A DNA stretch of 64,000 bases from Flavobacterium sp. W4I14 (GTDB lineage: Bacteria; Bacteroidota; Bacteroidia; Sphingobacteriales; Sphingobacteriaceae), in NCBI GenBank assembly GCA_030817875.1, contig JAUSZU010000001.1, positions 124,001 through 188,000 on the forward strand. Direction: 5' to 3'. The stretch's first letter is position 1. Every line of letters starts with the position of its first letter. Positions 50,451 to 58,490 of this stretch are shown one piece after another. The notes beneath the pieces were generated by a model. The model saw only the letters and a list, made by a program, of their open reading frames with translations, searched no databases and was not told the origin of the DNA. The position numbers and the translations under genes were made by a program.

Positions 50451-51101
50451 ATGAAAGTAGCATTAATTGGAGCCTCTGGATTTGTAGGCAAAGCCATTTT
50501 AAACGAATTGGTAAGTCGTGGAAATGAAGTGATTGCCATTGCACGAGATACCGCTAAAATTGAAGATAACAATGATAAGGTAAGTAAAATCGCAGTCGAT
50601 GTTTTAGATACTGAGAAATTAGCGGCGGTTTTAAAAGGTGCCGATGCAGTGGTAAGCGCTTTTAACGCAGGTTGGACCAATCCAAATTTATATAATGATA
50701 CGGTACAGGGAGCAGAGGCTATTCAGGCTGCAGTAAAAGCTTCGGGCGTTAAACGTTATATTTTTATAGGTGGAGCAGGTACTTTGGAGATTGATGGTCG
50801 CCAAATTGTAGATGGACCAAACTTTCCTGCCGAATACAAGCCAGGTGCAACAGCAGTGAGAGATTATTTTAATACGCTAAAACAGGAGCAAGAATTAGAT
50901 TGGTTATTTTTTAGTCCGGCTATTGAAATGCACCAGGGCATCACCACGGGTCGTACGGGACAATACCGCTTGGGTAAAACAAGCCCTGTTTTTAATGAAG
51001 AGGGCCGTTCTATTTTATCGGTAGAAGATTTGGCAATCGTTATTGCCGATGAGTTGGAGAATAACGCACACCACCAGGAGCAGTTTACGGCCGCATACTA
51101 A
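50451..51101 (+). CDS. NAD(P)-binding oxidoreductase (atypical SDR, YwnB-like)
   Basis: A 216-residue protein with the dinucleotide-binding start MKVALIGASGFVGKAILNELVSRGNEVIAIARD (GASGFVG loop). It continues with VDVLDTEKLAAVLKGADAVVSAFNAGW, VKRYIFIGGAGTLEI and ELDWLFFSPAIEM, as in NmrA/YwnB-type proteins. These atypical short-chain dehydrogenases bind NAD(P)H and may sense redox state or reduce small quinones. Transcribed in the same direction as the Rrf2 gene 72 bp upstream and probably induced when the regulator is inactivated. Confidence 0.88.
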   Translation: MKVALIGASGFVGKAILNELVSRGNEVIAIARDTAKIEDNNDKVSKIAVDVLDTEKLAAVLKGADAVVSAFNAGWTNPNLYNDTVQGAEAIQAAVKASGVKRYIFIGGAGTLEIDGRQIVDGPNFPAEYKPGATAVRDYFNTLKQEQELDWLFFSPAIEMHQGITTGRTGQYRLGKTSPVFNEEGRSILSVEDLAIVIADELENNAHHQEQFTAAY

Positions 51102-51233
51102 AGGATGGGAGATGGGGGCAGTTAAATGGTTTATTAGTTTACTGGTTAATTAGACATTGGTTCACTGATTAGTAACTGAAAAATGATAACTGTCCCATTT
51201 TCCTTTTTCCCATTAAGTTCTTATCTTCGTGCC

Positions 51234-52262
51234 ATGTATCGCCTTATTAAACCAATATTCTTCAAATTTGACCCTGAAAACGTACATTATTTTGTAGTGA
51301 AGCGGTTAAAATGGTTTAATGATAAATTTCCGCTTGGTAAAACCATTATCCGTAGCAGTTTTGATGTACACATTAAAGGTTTAGAACGTGAGGTTTTTGG
51401 CATAAAATTCAGAAATCCTGTTGGGTTGGCCGCCGGATTTGATAAAAATGGAGAATATGTAGAGCCGCTTAGCAATTTAGGCTTCGGATTTATCGAAGTG
51501 GGTACGGTAACACCAATGCCACAACCCGGAAATGATAAACCCCGTATGTTCCGTTTACCTAACGATGAAGCTTTAATTAACCGGATGGGCTTTAATAATA
51601 AGGGCGTAGATGTAATGGCTGAGCGTTTGCGCTTGCTAAAAGATAAACATCCTGATATTGTGGTTGGTGGAAACATCGGTAAAAACAAGGCTACTCCAAA
51701 TGAAGATGCAGTAAACGATTATATTAAATGTTTCGATCGCCTTTTTGATGTGGTCGATTATTTTGTGGTGAATGTAAGTTCGCCCAATACCCCGGGTTTG
51801 CGCGAGCTACAGGAAAAAGAACCGTTAAAAAAAATCCTCAATACTTTACAGCAACGAAATCGTAAAAACGATATTTCACGTCCGATTTTATTGAAGATTG
51901 CTCCCGATTTAACTGATGCGCAACTGGACGATATTATCGAGATTGTTGCAGAAACCAAAATTGCTGGCATTATTGCCACCAATACAACCATTAGCAGGGA
52001 AAATCTGGCTACTGAGAAAGACTTGACTACGCAAACCGGTGGTTTAAGCGGTAAACCTGTTAAAGAACGCGCTACAGAAGTAATCCGTTATCTTTCGGAG
52101 AAATCGAACAAAGCATTTCCAATTATCGGGGTAGGGGGTATCCATTCGGCAAAAGATGCCAAAGAAAAATTAGACGCTGGCGCTTCTCTAGTGCAGTTGT
52201 ATACCGGTTTTATTTACGAGGGGCCAGGATTGATCAAAAGCATCTGTAAAGAGCTGGTTTAA
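51234..52262 (+). CDS. pyrD: dihydroorotate dehydrogenase (quinone)
   Basis: A 342-residue class 2 DHODH. The N-terminal helix for membrane and quinone contact is [30 protein letters not shown]-binding barrel motifs: [77 protein letters not shown], with the catalytic serine of class 2 in the NVSSPNTPG loop, and [37 protein letters not shown]. It oxidises dihydroorotate to orotate in pyrimidine synthesis. The ATG at 51234 is chosen over the upstream one at 51183 because the family starts with this helix. Confidence 0.95.
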   Translation: MYRLIKPIFFKFDPENVHYFVVKRLKWFNDKFPLGKTIIRSSFDVHIKGLEREVFGIKFRNPVGLAAGFDKNGEYVEPLSNLGFGFIEVGTVTPMPQPGNDKPRMFRLPNDEALINRMGFNNKGVDVMAERLRLLKDKHPDIVVGGNIGKNKATPNEDAVNDYIKCFDRLFDVVDYFVVNVSSPNTPGLRELQEKEPLKKILNTLQQRNRKNDISRPILLKIAPDLTDAQLDDIIEIVAETKIAGIIATNTTISRENLATEKDLTTQTGGLSGKPVKERATEVIRYLSEKSNKAFPIIGVGGIHSAKDAKEKLDAGASLVQLYTGFIYEGPGLIKSICKELV

Positions 52263-52572
52263 ATAGAGTCGTCACCCTGAACCGAGCCTTAGCGAGCTCA
52301 CCGAAGGTAATTTATTTCAGGGTCTATCTTGCAGGAAAGATGCTGACCACGTAGTAGCTACAAGACAATTAAAAACACTATTTATACTTGTAAAACAAGT
52401 TCAGCATGACGACCGCCTTAATTAATGTGCACTAAAAACAAATATAGAATTAACAAAAGATGTGTCCATTTCGCTGCGCTACAGTCGAGATGACGACCAC
52501 GCTGGTGTCTGTCATTGATAGCCTTTCGAAGGCCTTTACTAATTGAAAACATATTGGGTTATAGGCTAATAA
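52263..52572. other. intergenic repeat remnants
   Basis: No gene. It contains pieces such as GTCACCCTGAACCGAGCC followed by CACCGAAGGT, a dispersed-repeat type, and TTTCGCTGCGCTACAGTCG downstream. The material looks degraded. Confidence 0.4.
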
Positions 52573-53238
52573 CTACTTCTGCCGACTCACCATTTCATTA
52601 ATCCAGATTGGTGCAAATGGAGAAGTACAGCCTTTAGAAACAGGATAATCGCGGTAAATGCCAAGTTTTTCGCCGATGGACAAAGCTCTTTCTCTATAAT
52701 CAGGATGGTTAATTCCAATCTGAGCCAATGCGGTATTCATCGTCCATTGGATTTCTGGTGCTACTTTTGGCATTTCTTTTTCAATCCGATCAAGAATTGC
52801 CGGGATGTCTATTCCTTCAGGAGCTCTGGTTATGCGTCCGCTGGTTAAGCTCCAGCCTGCACGGGCCAGCATAATATTTTCTGAATTCATCCACTTTTCC
52901 CTGAATTGTTCCTTATCAGGATATTCTTTAACGATGTAATTATAAAACCAATCAGCTGCCCAGGTAAAATTTTCTGAAGCTACCATTTGCTCAATCTGTT
53001 CTGCAGATAGCGCTTTTGGTTTAAGGATTAAGATAGCCAGCAATCGGGCATCAATATTTTTAGTTTCCCAGAGTTGAAGTGCCAGCTCATGATCGGTTTT
53101 GATCTTTTTGGCTATCGCTCTAATGTCGCCCATTTTAACGCCAAAAATATTTTTTCTGGCACCATTCTTAATATGCATGGCGCGGACTTTTTCTTCGCCG
53201 AGCGATTCTAGTTTTGAAAGAGTTTCTGTAAGATTCAT
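52573..53238 (-). CDS. DNA alkylation repair protein (AlkD-like HEAT-repeat)
   Basis: A 221-residue protein from ATG 53238 (MNLTETLSKLESLGEEKVRAMHIKNGARKNIFGVKMGDIRAIAKKI), with HEAT-type helix pairs. FTWAADWFYNYIVKEYPDKEQFREKWMNSENIMLARAGWSLTSGRI and NHPDYRERALSIGEKLGIYRDYPVSKGCTSPFAPIWINEMV match the DNA alkylation repair (AlkC/AlkD-like) family, which removes N3/N7-alkylated purines. Residues needed for AlkD chemistry (Trp, Asp, Trp) cannot be assigned by eye. A start at 53262 would add 8 residues. Monocistronic. Confidence 0.82.
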   Translation of the reverse strand: MNLTETLSKLESLGEEKVRAMHIKNGARKNIFGVKMGDIRAIAKKIKTDHELALQLWETKNIDARLLAILILKPKALSAEQIEQMVASENFTWAADWFYNYIVKEYPDKEQFREKWMNSENIMLARAGWSLTSGRITRAPEGIDIPAILDRIEKEMPKVAPEIQWTMNTALAQIGINHPDYRERALSIGEKLGIYRDYPVSKGCTSPFAPIWINEMVSRQK

Positions 53239-53291
53239 GGTTTTACCTTTCGCTGTTTCCAAATTTAAAGATTATCCAGATTTTAAGGCAT

Positions 53292-53324
53292 AAAAAAAGC
53301 ATCCTTTGATCAGAAGGATGCTTT
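53292..53324 (-). terminator. terminator of the small basic-protein gene
   Basis: AAGCATCCTT and AAGGATGCTT form a 10-bp stem around TGATCAG-like loop sequence. On the minus strand it is followed by TTTTTTTATG, 27 bp past the stop at 53352. Confidence 0.85.
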
Positions 53325-53351
53325 AAATCTTTAAGAAGAAATTTCTAAAAA

Positions 53352-53523
53352 CTATTTTGCCAAAGTAGCTAAAATAGCATTGTTTTTAGCTAATTGATCG
53401 TTTTTAGGTTGTGCAGAGCGGCTTCCTAACTCGATGTTAGTTGCTCTCTTTAAAAATGCTACCTCTTGGTGAGCTGTATTTTTATTTCTTCTGTCTTTTC
53501 TTTTTTAATCTGGTAACTGCCAT
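53352..53523 (-). pseudogene. small basic protein gene with a one-base frameshift
   Basis: From ATG 53523 the frame reads MAVTRLKKKRQKK and stops after 13 codons. In the other frame a clear continuation follows, RRNKNTAHQEVAFLKRATNIELGSRSAQPKNDQLAKNNAILATLAK, ending in a stop at 53352 just before a strong terminator. The break is at a run of six A (53506-53501 on the minus strand); five would give MAVTRLKRKDRRNKNTAHQ... as one 56-residue protein. The composition, ribosomal-protein-like basic start and the terminator argue that this is a real gene. Sequence error, real pseudogene or slippage cannot be told apart here. Confidence 0.6.
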
Positions 53524-53560
53524 GGTAATAACCTTTTAATTATTTTATTTGTACAAATGG

Positions 53561-53631
53561 AGGTCGAGAGCGGATTCGAACCGCTGTAGAAGGTTTTGCA
53601 GACCTCTGCCTAGCCACTCGGCCACTCGACC
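53561..53631 (-). tRNA. tRNA-Cys (anticodon GCA)
   Basis: A 71-nt cloverleaf read on the minus strand: acceptor GGTCGAG/CTCGACC (7 bp perfect), D-stem GCC/GGC, anticodon stem GAGGT/ACCTT with loop CTGCAAA (anticodon GCA), T-arm AGCGG-TTCGAAT-CCGCT. The discriminator base is T (U73), the identity element of tRNA-Cys. CCA is encoded at 53560-53558. No other tRNA is seen in the window. Confidence 0.97.
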
Positions 53632-53690
53632 CTTAAATTCAAGGCTGCAAAAATAGCAATTATTAGTTAGCCCGCAAATATTATCTCAAT

Positions 53691-54437
53691 TTAATTTCGA
53701 ACTCGCACTAACTCAGCACAAAAGATTGCCGCGCTTACCGCCACGTTTAACGATTCGGCCTCGCCAATTCTCGGAATGGTTACCGGTTTATTTATTTTTT
53801 TGATCACTTCTGCCGATATTCCCTTTCCTTCATTGCCCAAAATCACCAATCCTTCTGCTCCCCATTGCGTTTTGTAAATCGATTCGCCATCTAACAAGGC
53901 CCCAAATACAGGGATGGTATTTTTCTCCAACAAGGCTGGCAGATCTGCTTCATAAATATTTACCCGCGCCAACGAACCCATTGTGGCCTGTACGGTCTTT
54001 GGATTGAATACTTCTACACAGTCGGCAGAGCAGATGATGTTTTTAAAGCCAAACCAATCTGCCGTTCTGATAATGGTACCCATATTACCTGGATCCTGAA
54101 CGCCATCTAAAACCAAAGTGAACTGATTTTTTAGCGCTGTTAATGCTAATTCTCTGTTTTTTGGGATATGAATGAGCGCTAAAAAACCTTGTGGCGTTTG
54201 CAGCGTACTAATCTTATCTAATTCGGCGTTCTTTACTTCAAATAAGTTTATATTTGCAGGCAATTTGGGTAACAAATTGTATTGTTCGCTGTTGTAAAAT
54301 ATAGTATGGATCTGGTAGCTTGACTGAAAAAATTCTTTTATGGATTTTATACCTTCAACAATAAATAAACCATGTTCTTTACGGTATTTTTTTTGATGTA
54401 ACGACTTTATAAAACTAATCTGTGATTTTGAAAGCAT
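53691..54437 (-). CDS. TrmH/SpoU-family RNA methyltransferase
   Basis: A 248-residue protein from ATG 54437. Substrate-binding N-terminal domain: KYRKEHGLFIVEGIKSIKEFFQSSYQIHTIFY. SPOUT knot: FTLVLDGVQDPGNMGTIIRTADWFGFKNIICS, VVFN-type ATMGSLARVNIYE, GLVILGNEGKGIS and VTIPRIGEAESLNVAVSAAIFCAELVR, the three classical SpoU motifs. It 2'-O-methylates ribose in rRNA or tRNA with SAM; the target is not predictable. It is divergent from the TamL gene and their 5' ends overlap by 16 bp. Confidence 0.93.
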   Translation of the reverse strand: MLSKSQISFIKSLHQKKYRKEHGLFIVEGIKSIKEFFQSSYQIHTIFYNSEQYNLLPKLPANINLFEVKNAELDKISTLQTPQGFLALIHIPKNRELALTALKNQFTLVLDGVQDPGNMGTIIRTADWFGFKNIICSADCVEVFNPKTVQATMGSLARVNIYEADLPALLEKNTIPVFGALLDGESIYKTQWGAEGLVILGNEGKGISAEVIKKINKPVTIPRIGEAESLNVAVSAAIFCAELVRVRN

Positions 54438-56851
54438 ACCAAAACTCAATAAATATTAAACTGAAAAGCACTGCAATATTACTATTTATTATTGTTTTAA
54501 TTCAGGCCTGCTCATCAACTAAATACATTGCCGACTATCAATCGATAGTGAAAAAGGTTACTATTGATAGTGTTGATGCTAAATTTGAAGAACAGGCTTA
54601 CAATTATGTTCAGAAAGATATCCGACCAGCATCTAAGTTGAGTATCAATGTGCCTTTGTACAATTTCTTCAATACAAAAGATGGTCGGTATAAAACCAGT
54701 GATATTAAACCCTTTGGCACACCGCCTGCCATTCTTGATAGTACTTTGGTAGAAATTTCAAGAACACAGATACAGCGGTTTTTAAAAAGCAAAGGTTACC
54801 GCCAGGCTGAAGTTACTGCTGCTATCAAAGTGGCCGATAAAAAGGCTGAAGTTATTTTTAGCGCTAAACCGGGGCCAGCATATTTTATAGATAAACTAAG
54901 CGATTCGATTGCTAATGGAAGTATTAAAAGCCTTTACGAATCGAATAAGGCTAATATCACACATTTGCACAGAGGCATGCAATATGATGAGGACTCTCTA
55001 ACCTACGAGCGGGAACAGATTCACCGGATCATGAAAGAGAACGGTTATTTCTATTTTTTGAGACCTTATGTGAATTTCGATGTTTACGGCGCAGAGGCAA
55101 GCTCTAAAACCAATAAAATAGATTTAAACTTAAATGTTACTGATCCGGCTGATGGGCCGCATAAACAGTTTAATATTGGCTATACGCATATGATTATTGC
55201 GCCAAATCCAGATGGTTTTCCAGATTCCGTTCGCTATAAATTGAACAAAGATACGGTAAACGGGATCATCTTTACCGATTTCTCTAAGCGGTACAGGCGT
55301 AATCCGATCGTACGGTACGACTTTTTAAAGCAAGGTGAACTTTATGATATCCGAAACGAAAACCTCACTTACGATCGTTTATACGAACTTAACATTTTTA
55401 AAAATGTGAAGATCGATTATTTTAGAAGAGATAGCACTTCGAATAGGGTAAATGCAGTAATCCAATTGATTCCACAAAAGGTAATGAGTAACCGTGTGGA
55501 AGGTGAGGTGCCATTTAACGGCGGTACAGTAGGATTTAATATCAGTAATACCTATACCAATAATAACCTGTTTCGGGGAGCTGAAAGGTTCGAGCTGCAG
55601 GTTAAAGGTGGTTTGCAATCGCGGATTGGTAATGGAGCCAAAGTTTTTAGCGATATATATCAGCGCGATTTTTCGATCAGTGCCAGTATTACGGTGCCAA
55701 GGTTGATGATTCCCTTTTATAATCCTACACTAGGGGGCAACGGAATGCCGCACACTACTTTTTCGAGCAGTTATATCTATGCCTTACAAAAAGATGTTTC
55801 GGTAAGAAGGATTTTCATCAATTCCATTACCTACGATTGGGTGGAAACCAAATCTAAGCTACACTCCTTTACGCCGTTAAACTTTGAATACCGTTTTGGT
55901 AATCTTGATCCCAATGTAGATCCGAATACCGTGCTTAATAACCTATATTATTCTACCTTACTTGGGCGGAAGGATTTAACCCTAGGCATGAAGTATACGT
56001 ATACCTTAAATGCAAATAAACTGAACGAGTTTAGGTCTTTTGTTTATTTAAGAGCTGGGATAGATATTGCTGGTAATATGTTGCAGGGCATTTCTAAACT
56101 CACGGGATCCAAGCATGATCCCGCTAACGATGATCCGGCAAAAATATTAGGTTTGCCTTTTAACCAATATACCCGGCCAGAAGTAGATATCAGGTGGTAT
56201 AAACATTTAGGGGGTGAAAGACAATTTGTTGCCCGATTAAATGCTGGTGTTGCCTATGCTTATGGCAATTCGGTGTCTACAGGAATTCCTTTCGAGAAAC
56301 AGTTTTTTGCGGGAGGATCAAACGGTGTAAGGGCGTGGCAGGCCAGAACCATTGGACCTGGGAACTATGATAGAGGACTTTTAAGAAGTGATACTTTACG
56401 GAGGGCTTTTTATGGTCTCGATCAGCTTGGAACCATGCGGATTGAAACCAACTTCGAATATCGCTTTACTGTTGCCAAGAAATTTTTTGGTGCCACTTTA
56501 AAAGGGGCAGCTTTTGTAGATATTGGTAATGTTTGGAATCTCCGAAAGGGGGAATCAATACTTGCTGCAAGCCCAGCACTTGACGAACAAACGGTGTTTA
56601 AATTAAGCAAATTTGCTCAACAGCTTGCCGTTGGTACGGGTTTAGGCTTAAGGTATGATGTGCAATATTTTGTTTTCAGGTTTGATGTGGGATTGAAGCT
56701 TAAAGACCCTCAGTTTATGGGATCAGACCAGTGGGTAATCAGCAAATTTTTATCCGGGGCCAGAGATTTTAAAAATAGCTATAACGCCACACACGGGCCT
56801 GATACCTATCGTTTTCTACAGTACAACTTTGGGATTGGTATGCCATTCTAA
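54422..56851 (+). CDS. BamA/TamA-family outer-membrane lipoprotein (TamL-like)
   Basis: An 809-residue protein. A lipoprotein signal is clear: hydrophobic STAILLFIIVLIQ followed by lipobox ACSS, giving a lipidated Cys. POTRA-like periplasmic domains follow (VEISRTQIQRFLKSKGYRQAEVTAAIKV, KQGELYDIRNENLTYDRLYELNIFKNVKIDYF) and the last 400 residues form the barrel, with the conserved QFFAGGSNGVRAWQARTIGPG and C-terminal YRFLQYNFGIGMPF. Members assemble or translocate outer-membrane proteins. No ATG precedes the signal; the start must be GTG 54422 or TTG 54428. The start overlaps the divergent methyltransferase gene. Confidence 0.9.
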   Translation: MILKAYQNSINIKLKSTAILLFIIVLIQACSSTKYIADYQSIVKKVTIDSVDAKFEEQAYNYVQKDIRPASKLSINVPLYNFFNTKDGRYKTSDIKPFGTPPAILDSTLVEISRTQIQRFLKSKGYRQAEVTAAIKVADKKAEVIFSAKPGPAYFIDKLSDSIANGSIKSLYESNKANITHLHRGMQYDEDSLTYEREQIHRIMKENGYFYFLRPYVNFDVYGAEASSKTNKIDLNLNVTDPADGPHKQFNIGYTHMIIAPNPDGFPDSVRYKLNKDTVNGIIFTDFSKRYRRNPIVRYDFLKQGELYDIRNENLTYDRLYELNIFKNVKIDYFRRDSTSNRVNAVIQLIPQKVMSNRVEGEVPFNGGTVGFNISNTYTNNNLFRGAERFELQVKGGLQSRIGNGAKVFSDIYQRDFSISASITVPRLMIPFYNPTLGGNGMPHTTFSSSYIYALQKDVSVRRIFINSITYDWVETKSKLHSFTPLNFEYRFGNLDPNVDPNTVLNNLYYSTLLGRKDLTLGMKYTYTLNANKLNEFRSFVYLRAGIDIAGNMLQGISKLTGSKHDPANDDPAKILGLPFNQYTRPEVDIRWYKHLGGERQFVARLNAGVAYAYGNSVSTGIPFEKQFFAGGSNGVRAWQARTIGPGNYDRGLLRSDTLRRAFYGLDQLGTMRIETNFEYRFTVAKKFFGATLKGAAFVDIGNVWNLRKGESILAASPALDEQTVFKLSKFAQQLAVGTGLGLRYDVQYFVFRFDVGLKLKDPQFMGSDQWVISKFLSGARDFKNSYNATHGPDTYRFLQYNFGIGMPF

Positions 56852-56852
56852 A

Positions 56853-57422
56853 TTAACCGAAAAGGCTTAATGCTTTAGGTTTGGTATTTGGATCCTTAAA
56901 TGAAAATTCTTTAAAGGGCTGCCATCTTTTATCCATGTATTTGTAAACAGAAAAGGATGAAACCGGGAACTCGCGTTTAAATTTCCGGTCTTTAAATTCG
57001 GCAGAAAGCTGTTTGAAAATAGGTGGTTTTATATCTCTAAACGCTAAAGTTAAATGTGGATTGAATTTTTCTTTTTTCTCTATCAGTTTTAATGGTTGTA
57101 ATGCTTTAGTAATCTGTTTTTCCAGGCTCATTAAGCCCTCATTTTGTTCAACATCAAGGTAAAAGGTATGCTCCAGAAATGAATTGAAGTTTCGGAGTAC
57201 CTGTGTAAATGGTTCGCTGAAAGAGGCATCTGCTAAAGCTTTAAAAAATCTTTTTTCTGCATCGTAAGCCGAGAGTTTAACCGGAGGGTATAAGGTGATG
57301 TGGGCAGGCCGTTTTAATGATTCATGCACATTAAATTTCTCTGAAATGTATGTCCTAATCTCGTCTATGTCTTCTACAACAGAAACAGGAGGGACTAAAC
57401 ACACTAAAAATAGATTTTCCAT
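56853..57422 (-). CDS. 2H phosphoesterase / LigT-like 2'-5' RNA ligase family protein
   Basis: A 189-residue protein with the two HxT motifs of the 2H superfamily: RPAHITLYPPVKL (about residues 39-51) and FNPHLTLAFRDIK (about 142-154), with about 100 residues between, the usual spacing. Such proteins hydrolyse or ligate 2',5' or cyclic phosphates in RNA. There is no signal peptide. The stop is 1 bp from the TamL stop on the opposite strand. Substrate unknown. Confidence 0.85.
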   Translation of the reverse strand: MENLFLVCLVPPVSVVEDIDEIRTYISEKFNVHESLKRPAHITLYPPVKLSAYDAEKRFFKALADASFSEPFTQVLRNFNSFLEHTFYLDVEQNEGLMSLEKQITKALQPLKLIEKKEKFNPHLTLAFRDIKPPIFKQLSAEFKDRKFKREFPVSSFSVYKYMDKRWQPFKEFSFKDPNTKPKALSLFG

Positions 57423-57959
57423 AATGCAAATTTACTAAAAATTTTAGTAAATCAATAGTGGTTATGTGAATTGTTAATTTGCTACTGTGATAAACAATTT
57501 TTCTTTTATAGGAAGGGCTTTGCAGAAGCTATTCGTTCTCTGTAGTCCCGCTCCCGCTTCTGCCGATTGAAATAATCGGCATCTCGCTTCGATCGGGCTT
57601 AGGGGGCTACAACCGTACTGCTATCCGTGGCAAAATAAACCCGACCGACAGCGTATCCCGATTTGAGATGATTTATTATTATTATGATTTTATCAGGATT
57701 AAGCAAAGGGCGGGACTGGTATAACTGAAACACCACAGCCTTGCTTTTCAAAAAGAAAACAAATTTAATGAACTTGCCGTCATTGCGAGGCACGAAGATA
57801 ACCGAACGAAGTGAGCTCATGAATGCCTTTAAAAACAACGGCAAAAATGAATAATCTTAAAGCAATCGCTAGGATTGTCTTATTTATTTGCGAAGTTCAA
57901 CCCATAGTAGTAAGATTGCTTCGTCGTTCCTCCTCGCAATGACGATTTTATTTAGAAAA
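57423..57959. repeat. intergenic region with split GTCATTGCGAGG repeat
   Basis: No gene. GTCATTGCGAGGCACGAAGA is at 57779, and its inverse AGATTGCTTCGTCGTTCCTC-CTCGCAATGACGA is at 57913-57945, so the family of 34917 and 45631 is present with an insertion of about 110 bp between the arms. CTCCCGCTTCTGCCGATTG near 57550 is another dispersed-repeat fragment. The region upstream of the LigT gene is AT-rich. Confidence 0.65.
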
Positions 57960-58490
57960 TCAGACGAGGTTTTTTAACCCATCAAATATACTTTCGAAAA
58001 ACGTAGAAAAGTTTAAGCCATTGCTGTGGTTAAAATACACAAATACCAGAAAAACAATGACTACAAATATGATCAGTTTGCGGAAGGCAAAGGCAATGAT
58101 TATCAGTATAATCGGAATGATGAAAAGCCATAAACTATTTATAGCATACGGACTTAAATCGGTATCTTTTTTATACACATACACCAGTTTGCTGTGCGTG
58201 CCAGAGTCGTTTTGATGTTTGATGTAAACGAAAGTAGATTTATCAATTGGTAAAGGTAGCACGGCTATGCCATCGTTAAATTTCAATACCTGTGTAAAAC
58301 CACTTACACTAAAGGTGTAGGTTCCGTTTATATTTTCGTTGGGGTTGTTTAATGAATCGGCGGCTATTATGGCCAGTTTATTGTTTTTAAGCAAATTTTC
58401 TTTTACCAGAAAATTATTGATTGCTGCGGTTTGTGCATGGCTGAAAAACCCGATTAAACACAGCGAAAGCAAGAGTAAGATTCGTTTCAT
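57960..58490 (-). CDS. membrane-anchored hypothetical protein
   Basis: A 176-residue protein: signal peptide MKRILLLLSLCLIGFFSHAQ, a beta-rich middle (YTFSVSGFTQVLKFNDGIAVLPLPID, SKLVYVYKKD), then two strong transmembrane segments (LWLFIIPIILIIIAFAF and LIIFVVIVFLVFVYF). The periplasmic part looks like an Ig-type domain. Its ATG overlaps the patatin stop (ATGA), so it is translationally coupled to it. Function unknown. Confidence 0.72.
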   Translation of the reverse strand: MKRILLLLSLCLIGFFSHAQTAAINNFLVKENLLKNNKLAIIAADSLNNPNENINGTYTFSVSGFTQVLKFNDGIAVLPLPIDKSTFVYIKHQNDSGTHSKLVYVYKKDTDLSPYAINSLWLFIIPIILIIIAFAFRKLIIFVVIVFLVFVYFNHSNGLNFSTFFESIFDGLKNLV

